A stretch of DNA of 58,606 nt, taken from positions 1 through 58,606 of the forward strand of contig NZ_QKVK01000013.1 of the NCBI RefSeq assembly GCF_003234965.1, given 5' to 3'. Below the pieces are notes generated by a model. The model saw nothing but the letters and a program-made list of their open reading frames with translations, searched no databases and was not told where the DNA came from. Positions 1 to 7,457 of this stretch are shown here, one piece after another (within the stretch, counting starts at the first letter, position 1; the number at the start of each line of letters is the position of its first letter). The position numbers and the translations under genes were made by a program. This DNA is from Aestuariivirga litoralis. GTDB lineage: Bacteria > Pseudomonadota > Alphaproteobacteria > Rhizobiales > Aestuariivirgaceae.

Positions 1-465
1 CGCAGCGCGCGGTGGCGGGCTTGCCGGACGGGCGGGCGGCGGGGGCGGCGGCGGTTCGGGCTTCTTGGTCTCCGCCCTGTTGCGGGCGGCCTGCACCCGC
101 TGCTCGGCCAGGCGTTCGGCCGCGGCGCGCTGGGCCCGCAGCTTTTCGGCCAGCGCGTCCTGCGCGGCATTGTCGGGAACCTTCGGTGTGGCGCGCGACA
201 GGGCCGGCGGAACTGCCGGGGCAGCGGCAGGCGCTTCGGCGGCAGGCTGGGCAGGCCTGGGTGCGACCCGCGGCGCCATCGGCGCCGGCTTGGTCACGGG
301 GGCGCGCGGCGCAGGCTTGGCCGTGCCGGCCGGCGGCGGAGCAATCTGCGGCTCGTCGCGGAACTCATCCGAAAGCTTCGGAAGCTCCTTCGCGCCAATG
401 CCGAGACGCTCGCGCCAGTTCCGCTTGTCCGGCCCAGCGCCGCCGTTGCTCGAATCTTGATCCAT
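1..465 (-). CDS. Pro/Ala-rich protein downstream of argS, probable SPOR-domain protein (3' end outside window)
   Basis: The reading frame is open from an ATG at 465 down to base 1, giving 155 visible codons. It begins MDQDSSNGGAGPDKRNWRER. The visible part has a charged N-terminus, then a long stretch rich in Pro and Ala, a short Glu/Arg/Ala-rich helix-like segment and a poly-Pro run. No membrane segment is visible. It lies 15 bp downstream of argS on the same strand. In many alphaproteobacteria an envelope protein with a C-terminal SPOR domain occupies this position, and low-complexity Pro/Ala linkers are usual in such proteins. The SPOR domain itself would lie outside the window, so that assignment rests on context only. 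Confidence 0.6.
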   Translation of the reverse strand, partial: MDQDSSNGGAGPDKRNWRERLGIGAKELPKLSDEFRDEPQIAPPPAGTAKPAPRAPVTKPAPMAPRVAPRPAQPAAEAPAAAPAVPPALSRATPKVPDNAAQDALAEKLRAQRAAAERLAEQRVQAARNRAETKKPEPPPPPPPARPASPPPRAA

Positions 466-480
466 ATGACCCTTACGCCT

Positions 481-2214
481 CTACATCTCTTCGGCGGGTC
501 TCACCCCGAGGATCCGAAGGCCATTTGCCAAAACATATCGAATCGCCATGAGGAAGGCGAGACGTGTTTGGGTGAGTTTCACATCTTCTTTCAAAATAAA
601 TCTTAAATGCGGCGAGTCTTTGCCCTTGTTCCAAAGAGCATGGAAATCGCCAGCGAGATCAAACAGATAAAAGGCGATGCGATGAGGCTCGTGAGCCTGT
701 GCCGCAGCCTCGACGAGGCGTGGGAATTCGGCCATCCGGCGCACCAGTCCGAGCTCCGCTTCATCCGTGAGCAGATCGAATCTGGGTGTTTCTGCGGGGG
801 CGAGCCCCTCCTCCGCCGCATTGCGCAGGACGGAACAGGTCCGGGCATGCGCGTACTGCACGTAGAATACCGGATTGTCCTTGGACTGCTCCGTCACCTT
901 GGCGAAGTCGAAGTCGAGCGGCGCCTCGTTCTTGCGGAACAGCATCATGAAGCGGACCACGTCCGGGCCGACCTCGTCCACCACGTCGCGCAGCGTCACG
1001 AATTCGCCCGCCCGCTTCGACATGCGCACCGGCTCGCCGGCGCGATAGAGCTTGACCAGCTGGCACAACCTGACGATGACGTCGACGTTGCGGTTGCCCT
1101 GGAGCGCCGCGCCCAGCGCCTCGAGGCGCTTGACGTAGCCGCCATGGTCGGCGCCGAGGATGTAGATCAGCTCGTCGAAACCGCGCTGGATCTTGTTGCG
1201 GCTGTAGGCCACGTCGGAGGCGAAATAGGTGTAGGAGCCATCGGACTTGAGCAGCGGCCGGTCGATGTCATCGCCAAAGCCGGTGGTGCGGAACAGCGTC
1301 TGCTCGCGGTCCTCCCAGTCCTCCGGCACCTCGCCCTTGGGCGGCGGCAGGGTTCCCTGGTAGACGAGGCCCCGCTGCCGCAACTCGGCGATGGTCTCCT
1401 TCACCTGTCCGGACTCATGCAGTGCCTTCTCGGAGGCGAAGACCTCCTGCCGGATGTTGAGCGCGGCGAGGTCTTCGCGGATCAGGTCCATCATCATCGC
1501 GATGGCTCGGGCGCGCACGATGGGAAGCCATTCCGCCTCGTCCATGGCCTTGAGCGCCGGGCCATGCTCCTGCGCCAGCGCCTGCCCCACCGGCTTCAGG
1601 TAGTCGCCCGGATAAAGGCCTGCAGGGATCTCGCCGATCGTCTCGCCCAGCGCCTCGAGGTAGCGGAGGTAGGCGGAGCGGGCCAGCACGTCAACCTGGG
1701 CACCGGCGTCATTGATGTAGTATTCGCGGGTAACCTCGTAGCCCGAGGCCTTGAGGAGTTCGGCCAGCGCGTCGCCGAACACCGCACCCCGGACGTGGCC
1801 CACGTGGAGAGGCCCGGTCGGGTTGGCGGAGACGTATTCGACATTGGCCTTCTTGCCACTACCCAAGGTCGAATTGCCGTAACGCTCGCCTTCTGCGAGC
1901 ACGGCTTCGAGGACGCGGGGCCACTCGGAAGCAACGAGCCTGACGTTGATGAAACCGGGACCTGCAATGTCGACGGCGGCAACGTTTTTGTGCTCCGACA
2001 GCAACGCGGAAAGCAACTGCGCCAAGGCTTTCGGCGGCATGCCGAAGGTCTTGTTGAGCACCATTGCGGCGTTGGTGGAGATGTCGCCGTGGGCGGGGTC
2101 GCGCGGCGGTTCGGCCGTGACCCGGGACAGGTCCGGCACGTCCTTGCCCTGCTGGGCCGCGACCGTGGAGACGGCCTCGGCGACCACCTGCAGAAACTCA
2201 GCAAACAGGTTCAT
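481..2214 (-). CDS. argS: Arginyl-tRNA synthetase
   Basis: Class I aminoacyl-tRNA synthetase that charges tRNA-Arg with arginine in the cytoplasm. The 577-aa product has the normal family length. An N-terminal Add-1-like region is followed by the HIGH-type signature [12 protein letters not shown] (HVGH at residues 137-140). The KMSKS-type loop appears as VRMSKRAG. The C-terminal helical anticodon-binding domain ends in an LGVRP-type tail, as in other bacterial ArgS. The start follows a purine-poor leader 39 bp after the dgt stop, so it is probably read from the dgt transcript. It precedes the Pro/Ala-rich gene by 15 bp. Confidence 0.97.
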   Translation of the reverse strand: MNLFAEFLQVVAEAVSTVAAQQGKDVPDLSRVTAEPPRDPAHGDISTNAAMVLNKTFGMPPKALAQLLSALLSEHKNVAAVDIAGPGFINVRLVASEWPRVLEAVLAEGERYGNSTLGSGKKANVEYVSANPTGPLHVGHVRGAVFGDALAELLKASGYEVTREYYINDAGAQVDVLARSAYLRYLEALGETIGEIPAGLYPGDYLKPVGQALAQEHGPALKAMDEAEWLPIVRARAIAMMMDLIREDLAALNIRQEVFASEKALHESGQVKETIAELRQRGLVYQGTLPPPKGEVPEDWEDREQTLFRTTGFGDDIDRPLLKSDGSYTYFASDVAYSRNKIQRGFDELIYILGADHGGYVKRLEALGAALQGNRNVDVIVRLCQLVKLYRAGEPVRMSKRAGEFVTLRDVVDEVGPDVVRFMMLFRKNEAPLDFDFAKVTEQSKDNPVFYVQYAHARTCSVLRNAAEEGLAPAETPRFDLLTDEAELGLVRRMAEFPRLVEAAAQAHEPHRIAFYLFDLAGDFHALWNKGKDSPHLRFILKEDVKLTQTRLAFLMAIRYVLANGLRILGVRPAEEM

Positions 2215-2253
2215 GTCTACTTTTAAACTGTTGAATCAACGCCCTGCTGGCCC

Positions 2254-3426
2254 CTAGCGGAAAAGCGGATCGAGGTCAAACAGTCGCTTGTGCTGGTCGA
2301 GTGCGTAGCGGTCGGTCATGCCGGCGATGAAATCGCAGACCTGGCGGGGCTGGGCGTCCTGCCAGCCGGGCGGGAGGAGCTTCGGATCGTTCATGTAGGC
2401 GGTGAAGAGATCATGCACCACGCGGCGGGCGCGGGCCATGATTTCCTCAACCCTATCATGACGATACATGCGTTCGTTGAGAAACGACTGCAAGGCCCTG
2501 TTGCGTGCATCCATCGCCGTGCTGAAGGCCACGAAGGGCCGGCCAAGCCGACGCACGCCGGCAACGTTGCGGAAGTTGTTTTCGGCGTTGTTTTTGTTGC
2601 ACTGGGTGATGATGTCGTTGACCATGGACGACATCACGCGGCGCACCGTTTCATGCACGATCCGGTCATGCTCAAGGTTGGGATAGAGCTTCAGGACCTG
2701 CGCCAGCGCCTCCCCCGCCAGCGGCACGTCACCGAGGTCGATGAGCCCGAACAGCCCGGCCCGCAGGCCGTCGTCAATGTCATGGGCGTTGTAGGCGATG
2801 TCGTCCGAGATCGCCGCCACCTGCGCCTCCGCCGAGGCATAGGAGGCGAGCTCGAGGTCGTGGCCGGCGGCATATTCGACGATCGCCTCCGGCAGGCCAT
2901 GCTCGCGGTAGCGTCCGACCGGGTCGCCCTCGGCGTTCACCAGCGGGCCATTGTGCTTGACCAGCCCCTCCAGCGTCTCCCAGGTGAGGTTGAGCCCGTC
3001 GAAGCGGGCGTAGCGCTTCTCGAGCTTGGTGAGGATGCGCAGCGACTGGGCGTTGTGATCAAAGCCGCCCCAGGGCTTCATGAGCTTGTCCAGCTCGCGC
3101 TCGCCGGCATGGCCGAAGGGGGTGTGGCCGAGGTCGTGGCCCAGCGCCAGGGCCTCCGTCAGGTCCTCGTCGAGGCCCAGCGCACGGGCGATGGAACGAG
3201 CGACCTGGGCCACCTCGATGGTGTGGGTCAACCTGGTCCGGTAGTGGTCACCCTCGTGATAGACGAAGACCTGGGTCTTGTGCTTCAGCCGCCGGAAGGC
3301 CTGGGAGTGGATGATGCGGTCGCGGTCGCGGGCGAAGGCCGAGCGGAAATCCAGCCCCTCCTCCGGATGCACCCGTCCGCGGGTCTCCTCGGGAAGCGAG
3401 GAATAGGGCGCCGTGAACCGCTGCAT
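2254..3426 (-). CDS. dgt: Deoxyguanosinetriphosphate triphosphohydrolase-like protein
   Basis: HD-superfamily metal-dependent phosphohydrolase of the dGTPase family, which splits dNTPs to deoxynucleoside and triphosphate. The chosen ATG at 3426 gives 390 aa starting MQRFTAPYSSLPEETRGR, the usual start of alphaproteobacterial members. The open frame extends further upstream to 3786, but that extension lies antisense inside erpA and is unlikely to be coding. HD-domain residues are visible in RTRLTHTIEVAQ and in ALALGHDLGHTPFGHAGE. It is divergent from erpA with a 46-bp shared intergenic region and is followed by argS 39 bp later. Confidence 0.93.
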   Translation of the reverse strand: MQRFTAPYSSLPEETRGRVHPEEGLDFRSAFARDRDRIIHSQAFRRLKHKTQVFVYHEGDHYRTRLTHTIEVAQVARSIARALGLDEDLTEALALGHDLGHTPFGHAGERELDKLMKPWGGFDHNAQSLRILTKLEKRYARFDGLNLTWETLEGLVKHNGPLVNAEGDPVGRYREHGLPEAIVEYAAGHDLELASYASAEAQVAAISDDIAYNAHDIDDGLRAGLFGLIDLGDVPLAGEALAQVLKLYPNLEHDRIVHETVRRVMSSMVNDIITQCNKNNAENNFRNVAGVRRLGRPFVAFSTAMDARNRALQSFLNERMYRHDRVEEIMARARRVVHDLFTAYMNDPKLLPPGWQDAQPRQVCDFIAGMTDRYALDQHKRLFDLDPLFR

Positions 3427-3437
3427 GGGAGAATCCG

Positions 3438-3466
3438 TTGACAAGACTGGAACAGGACCCAACATA
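3438..3466 (+). promoter_or_regulatory. Candidate sigma-70 promoter of erpA (possibly leaderless)
   Basis: A perfect TTGACA lies at 3438-3443. It is followed after 17 bases by a weak -10 match, AACATA, at 3461-3466. The expected transcription start falls on or very near the erpA ATG at 3473, and no Shine-Dalgarno sequence sits at normal spacing. A leaderless erpA transcript is therefore possible. The -10 element is poor, so confidence is limited. Confidence 0.4.
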
Positions 3467-3472
3467 CACGAC

Positions 3473-3802
3473 ATGACCGCAACGATCACCCTCACCGAGG
3501 CCGCAGCCTCGCGCATCCGAGACATCCTGGCCAGGGAGCCGGGCAAGGCGGCACTCCGCATCGCGGTGAATGGCGGGGGCTGCTCCGGCTTCCAGTATGA
3601 CTTCCAGCTGGCCGACGCCGCGGCGGACGACGACCTCGTGATCGAGCGCGCCGGTGTCAAGGCGCTGGTCGACCCGGTGAGCCAGGAATTCCTCGACGGA
3701 GCGGAGATCGACTTCGTCGACGACCTGATGGGCCAGTCCTTCCGCATCAGGAACCCCAACGCCACGTCCTCCTGCGGCTGCGGCACGTCGTTCTCGATCT
3801 GA
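3473..3802 (+). CDS. erpA: Iron-sulfur cluster insertion protein (A-type carrier)
   Basis: HesB/IscA/ErpA-type carrier that delivers Fe-S clusters to apoproteins. The 109-aa product starts MTATITLTEAAASRIRDIL. It has the three family cysteines: Cys37 in GGGCSGFQYDF and Cys101/Cys103 in the C-terminal SSCGCGTSF. The open frame extends upstream to 3413, but homology begins at the 3473 ATG. The gene is divergent from dgt and is followed at once by xthA in the same direction. Pairing of dgt, erpA and xthA is common in Rhizobiales. ErpA fits better than IscA because no isc/suf genes are nearby, but the two are hard to separate by sequence alone. Confidence 0.92.
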   Translation: MTATITLTEAAASRIRDILAREPGKAALRIAVNGGGCSGFQYDFQLADAAADDDLVIERAGVKALVDPVSQEFLDGAEIDFVDDLMGQSFRIRNPNATSSCGCGTSFSI

Positions 3803-3839
3803 CTTGCGGCGCACCAGCGCCCCCGCCATCATGGCGGAC

Positions 3840-4625
3840 ATGAAGATCGCCACCTGGAACGTCAACTCCATCAAGGCCCGCCTCGACAACGCGCTCGCGT
3901 GGCTGCGCCAGGCCAACCCGGACATCGTCTGCCTGCAGGAACTGAAATGCGAGGGCCACGCCTTCCCCGCACAGGCCTTCGAGGAACTGGGCTACAACGT
4001 GCTGGTCCACGGCCAGAAGACCTATAACGGCGTCGCCATCCTCTCGAAGTTCACGCCCGAGGACGTGACGCGCGGGCTTGCCGGCGAGGAGGACGACACC
4101 CAGGCGCGCTACCTCGAGGCCGTGTTCGCGCGCAAGTCGGGCGTGGTGCGCGTCGCCTCGATCTACCTTCCCAACGGGAATCCTCTGGGTACGGAGAAAT
4201 TCGACTACAAGCTGCGCTGGATGGACCGCCTGCGCGCGCATGCCAAGGCGCTGCTGAAGCTCGAGGAGCCGCTGGTGCTGGCGGGCGACTACAACGTGAT
4301 CCCCACCCCGCTCGACGCGAGGCACCCGGAGAACTGGGTGAACGATGCGCTGTTCCAGCCTCAGTCGCGCGCCAGGTTCCGCACCCTGCTCAACCTCGGC
4401 CTCACCGACGCGATCCGCCAGGTGCATGGCGACACGCCGGGGCTTTATACCTTCTGGGATTACCAGGCCGGCGCGTGGCAACGGAACAACGGCATTCGAA
4501 TTGACCACCTGCTGTTGTCGCCGCAGGCGGCGGACCTGCTGACATCCGCGCAGATCGAGCGCGAGGTGCGCACGCAGGAAAAACCTTCCGACCATGTGCC
4601 GGTGGTGATTGAACTGAAGGCCTAG
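3840..4625 (+). CDS. xthA: Exodeoxyribonuclease III (AP endonuclease family)
   Basis: EEP-fold nuclease for base-excision repair. It acts as an AP endonuclease and a 3'-5' exonuclease on double-stranded DNA. The 261-aa product starts MKIATWNVNSIKARLDNAL. The catalytic signatures are all visible: CLQELKCE (metal-binding Glu), the YNGVAILSK segment, LAGDYNVIP (Asp/Asn pair) and the C-terminal SDHVPVVIEL (Asp-His). An alternative ATG nine bases upstream at 3831 (MADMKIATW) cannot be excluded, and neither start has a clear ribosome-binding site. It begins 37 bp after erpA and is probably co-transcribed. Confidence 0.95.
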   Translation: MKIATWNVNSIKARLDNALAWLRQANPDIVCLQELKCEGHAFPAQAFEELGYNVLVHGQKTYNGVAILSKFTPEDVTRGLAGEEDDTQARYLEAVFARKSGVVRVASIYLPNGNPLGTEKFDYKLRWMDRLRAHAKALLKLEEPLVLAGDYNVIPTPLDARHPENWVNDALFQPQSRARFRTLLNLGLTDAIRQVHGDTPGLYTFWDYQAGAWQRNNGIRIDHLLLSPQAADLLTSAQIEREVRTQEKPSDHVPVVIELKA

Positions 4626-4753
4626 ACTCTGCTACGCGCCCGGGGCGCCGGCGGGATGCCGGGGCAGGCCTGACTCACGCAAGGCAGGCCGGAATGGGAG
4701 AGTGCAGTCTTGACGTGTGACGCGAAGCCGGACGCCGGCATGGACCTGTTGCA

Positions 4754-6532
4754 ATGAAGCGCCCGCGCAACCTCGTCTATGCGGTGAATGAACGGCCGCC
4801 CACGGCCTCCATGCTGGTGCTGGGCCTGCAGCATGCCGCCCTCTCCATCGTGTTCCTGGTCTATGCCGCGATGGTGGCGAAGGGTGCGGGGTTCACCCTC
4901 GCACAGCAGCAGGGCATGGTGGTGGGCACGCTTCTCGCCTGCGGCATCGGCGCCATCGTGCAGGGCGGCAGCCGGCGCTTCTCCTCGGGGCTGCTGCTCA
5001 TTCCATTGTCCTCGCCGATGTTCGTGATCTTCGCCATTCCGGCCGGACAGGCCGCGGGGCCTGACGGCGTCGCGGCGCTGACGCTGGTGGGAGGCCTCGT
5101 GCAGATCATCGTGGGCCTCACCTTCCGGCGGCTGCGCGCCTTCTTCCCGCCGGAGGTTTGCGGCGTGGTGGTGCTGATGCTCGGCGTCTCCATGGTGCCG
5201 CATGCCTTCGAGCGCATCGTCGATGCACCGGACGCCGGATCGCTGTTTACCGTACCCGAGGCGATCTCGCTGGGGATTGCAATGGTGCCGCATGCCTTCG
5301 ACAACATGGCGGCAGTGGCACCTGGCGGAATCTACTATCCCTCGGTCATCACCGGCCTCACCACGCTGGCGGTGATCATCGCCTCCACCATCTGGCTCAA
5401 AGGCAGCAAGCGCTTCTTCGCCATGCTCATCGGCTGTGCGGCGGGATATGCCACGGCCGCGCTGCAGGGCCAGCTTGGCAGCTTTTCGAGTGCCGTCGAG
5501 AATGCCTCGCTGGTGGCGCTGCCGCATCTCGGGTTGCCGAGCTTCTCGCTCGCCCCCGGGTTCCTGGCCGGCTACGCCGTGGTCGCCATGATCGCGGCGG
5601 TGGACAACATGGGCGTGATCATCAGCACCGACCGGCTGGACGATGCCGAATGGAGCAAGCCCGACGTGGGCCAGGTGTCGCGCGGGCTTTCCTCGCTGGG
5701 GGCCACCACAATCCTGTCCTCGCTCCTCGGCGGCACGCATCTCGGCCTGTCGTCCACCAACATAGGGCTCGCCTTCGCCACGGGCGTGACGGCGCGCGTG
5801 GTGGGCATCACGGCGGGGCTGATCATGGCGGGCATCGCCTTCTTCCCCGCCGCCCTTGCCGTGGTGATCGCCATGCCGGATGCCGTGCTGGGCGGCATCC
5901 TGGCTTTCGCGGCCAGCTATTTCATCGTGGCCGGCGCGCAGCTGTCGCTGTCGCGCATGATGTCGCCGCGGCGCATGCTGGTGGTGGGCCTGCCCATCGC
6001 CACCGGCATCGCGGTGCTCACCACCGAGCGGTTGGGCGTCGGGCTGACCGGGGTGGCGGCGATTCTCATCCATTCGCCGCTGATGTCAGCGTCGATCGTG
6101 GCGATCATCCTCAACGCCGTGATGCGCATCGGCATCGCGCAGAAGGCCTCCGTCACGCTGGTGACGGGCGCAGGACGCCATGACCAGGTGGAAGAGCTGC
6201 TGACCGAGTGGGGCGAGATGTGGGGCCTGAAGCCGGCGACGGCGCTGCAGGCCAGTTCGGCGGTGAACCAGCTTCTGGAGGCGGTGAGCGACCTCGCCGA
6301 GGGCGACATCCGGCTGGAGGCCCGCCATGACGACGTGCGGCTGGACATTTCAGTGGTCTATGCCGGGCAGCCAATGGTGTTCCCCGACCGGGCGCCGACG
6401 GCGGATGAGCTGCTGAACGACGATGACGCGATGGGCCGCATGGCCGGCTGGCTGGTGCGCAACCTCGCGGACCGCGCCTCGGTCTTCACCCGCGGCGACC
6501 TGCAGGGCGTGCTGCTGCGCTTCGAGGGGTGA
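4754..6532 (+). CDS. NCS2 nucleobase permease with C-terminal GHKL-like extension
   Basis: Inner-membrane purine/pyrimidine (uracil-xanthine) permease of the NCS2 family. The first 450 or so residues form the usual multi-spanning core, beginning LVLGLQHAALSIVFLVYAAM and containing glycine-rich helices and an LGGTHLGLSSTNIG segment in the substrate-site region. At 592 aa it is longer than typical NCS2 permeases (430-480 aa). The last 130 or so residues are soluble. A stretch reading AVNQLLEAV, then GDIRLEARHDD, then beta-strand-like segments resembles a degenerate GHKL (histidine-kinase/anti-sigma type) ATPase fold. That reading is tentative. Substrate is not assigned. The gene stands alone between xthA and a small membrane ORF. 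Confidence 0.88.
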   Translation: MKRPRNLVYAVNERPPTASMLVLGLQHAALSIVFLVYAAMVAKGAGFTLAQQQGMVVGTLLACGIGAIVQGGSRRFSSGLLLIPLSSPMFVIFAIPAGQAAGPDGVAALTLVGGLVQIIVGLTFRRLRAFFPPEVCGVVVLMLGVSMVPHAFERIVDAPDAGSLFTVPEAISLGIAMVPHAFDNMAAVAPGGIYYPSVITGLTTLAVIIASTIWLKGSKRFFAMLIGCAAGYATAALQGQLGSFSSAVENASLVALPHLGLPSFSLAPGFLAGYAVVAMIAAVDNMGVIISTDRLDDAEWSKPDVGQVSRGLSSLGATTILSSLLGGTHLGLSSTNIGLAFATGVTARVVGITAGLIMAGIAFFPAALAVVIAMPDAVLGGILAFAASYFIVAGAQLSLSRMMSPRRMLVVGLPIATGIAVLTTERLGVGLTGVAAILIHSPLMSASIVAIILNAVMRIGIAQKASVTLVTGAGRHDQVEELLTEWGEMWGLKPATALQASSAVNQLLEAVSDLAEGDIRLEARHDDVRLDISVVYAGQPMVFPDRAPTADELLNDDDAMGRMAGWLVRNLADRASVFTRGDLQGVLLRFEG

Positions 6533-6612
6533 TACCGACTGCGCAGTTCTACGCACCGGCTGCGGGCCGATACGAGTAGGCGAATCACGGGCGGGCGATC
6601 CTTACTTGGCGG

Positions 6613-6771
6613 ATGCTGAAAGCCATCATCGAAGTGGCCATGGGGATCTTCATCATCGTCGGAACGGTCGGCGTTCTGACCATCGCCTATGTCGGCGTCA
6701 ACGGCGCGGTCTACGATCCGTCGGTGCCGCATGGCTGGCTCTGGCAGGCATTCTTCAGTCCCGACCGATAG
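6613..6771 (+). CDS. Small single-span membrane protein (52 aa), unknown
   Basis: A short frame starting MLKAIIEVAMGIFIIVGTVG, with one strongly hydrophobic segment (residues 4-27) followed by a polar tail ending QAFFSPDR. It has the look of a real membrane miniprotein, with good third-position G/C bias and a clean frame. There is no strong ribosome-binding site, only GGCGG just upstream. It lies 80 bp after the permease and 26 bp or more before the terminator that serves the opposite-strand phasin. No family is recognised. It could be an accessory peptide of the permease or a chance frame. Confidence 0.45.
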   Translation: MLKAIIEVAMGIFIIVGTVGVLTIAYVGVNGAVYDPSVPHGWLWQAFFSPDR

Positions 6772-6797
6772 TCTTTCCGAGCACCCTCAAGGCAAAT

Positions 6798-6826
6798 GAA
6801 AACCCGCGCGCCTTGCGGCGCGCGGG
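6798..6826 (-). terminator. Rho-independent terminator of the phasin gene
   Basis: A perfect 10-bp stem (6803-6812 paired with 6817-6826, CCCGCGCGCC / GGCGCGCGGG) closes a 4-base loop. Read on the minus strand it is followed by TTTTCA. It begins 27 bp beyond the phasin stop codon. Confidence 0.8.
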
Positions 6827-6852
6827 CTTCAAAACCGAAACCGGCGAAGTGA

Positions 6853-7197
6853 TTACTTCGGGGCCTTGACGCCGAAGGCGGCCATCGAGGCTTCGAAGGG
6901 CTTGTAAGCTTCCTTCGCGGTGGCGATGTACATCTCGTTCATCTTGGTCACCTGGGCGACCAGCGCCTCATAGTGCTCCTTGGCGAGGGCCTGCTGCACC
7001 TCGAGAGCCTTGTCGAGCGACTTGGAGGCCGACAGCTTCTCGAAAGCGGCGGTGCCCTTCTCGAAGGACTTGCGCGAATAATCGGCAGCTTCCTGGGCGA
7101 TGGCCTGGAAGCCCTTGGTCAGGGCGTTGGAGGCCGCAACATAGGCCTCGAAACCGTCTTTGCCGAAGGACTGGAACTCTTCAAAGGACTTCATCAT
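6853..7197 (-). CDS. Phasin family protein
   Basis: Phasins are small amphipathic helical proteins that coat polyhydroxyalkanoate granules and stabilise them. The 114-aa product starts MMKSFEEFQSFGKDGFEAY and is almost wholly helical. It has the family pattern of alternating aromatic and Ala/Lys/Glu residues and a central ALAKEHYEALVAQVTKMNEM. GGAGACG precedes the start. The gene is monocistronic, with its own sigma-70-like promoter upstream and a strong terminator downstream. No PHA synthase is in the window. Some phasin-fold proteins do not bind PHA, so granule binding is inferred from the family. Confidence 0.88.
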   Translation of the reverse strand: MMKSFEEFQSFGKDGFEAYVAASNALTKGFQAIAQEAADYSRKSFEKGTAAFEKLSASKSLDKALEVQQALAKEHYEALVAQVTKMNEMYIATAKEAYKPFEASMAAFGVKAPK

Positions 7198-7230
7198 GGG
7201 GCGTCTCCGTTTGCCGTAGCGTGAATGTGC

Positions 7231-7260
7231 CTAATATGTGCACTGCAACATGAATGTCAA
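7231..7260 (-). promoter_or_regulatory. Sigma-70-type promoter of the phasin gene
   Basis: On the minus strand a perfect TTGACA (7260-7255) is followed by an 18-base spacer and TATTAG (7236-7231). The predicted start of transcription lies about 25-30 bases upstream of the phasin ATG at 7197. The spacer contains TTGCAGTGCA, and a perfect TTGC-N3-GCAA palindrome lies just upstream at 7269-7279. These are possible operator half-sites for a PHA-responsive repressor such as PhaR. Confidence 0.6.
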
Positions 7261-7268
7261 CAGGCATT

Positions 7269-7279
7269 TTGCGCTGCAA
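7269..7279. promoter_or_regulatory. TTGC-N3-GCAA palindrome upstream of the phasin promoter
   Basis: TTGCGCTGCAA is a perfect interrupted palindrome 9 bases upstream of the -35 element of the phasin promoter. A related half-site (CACTGCAA) falls inside the promoter spacer. PhaR-type repressors of phasin genes in alphaproteobacteria are known to favour TGC-rich repeats. Assignment to PhaR is inference. Confidence 0.35.
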
Positions 7280-7457
7280 CAGAGATTTCTGTGTAGATTT
7301 ACCGAGCCCATTGATTTACCTGCCGGTAACGACAATTGAACCAAAAGCGGCGAAACGCCCGACCGGGCGGGACGACCGGGCCGGCGGGGTGGCTGGAACG
7401 GTGCCGATGTGTTAAGGGACTGCCTTGGACCGGGCAGCCTGCTGAGGTGGAGTTGGC

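Noticed and set aside
4622-6073. 483-codon minus-strand open frame rich in His, Arg and Gln
   Set aside because: It is antisense to the NCS2 permease, has low-complexity composition and shows no family motifs. It is a shadow frame of high-GC coding DNA.
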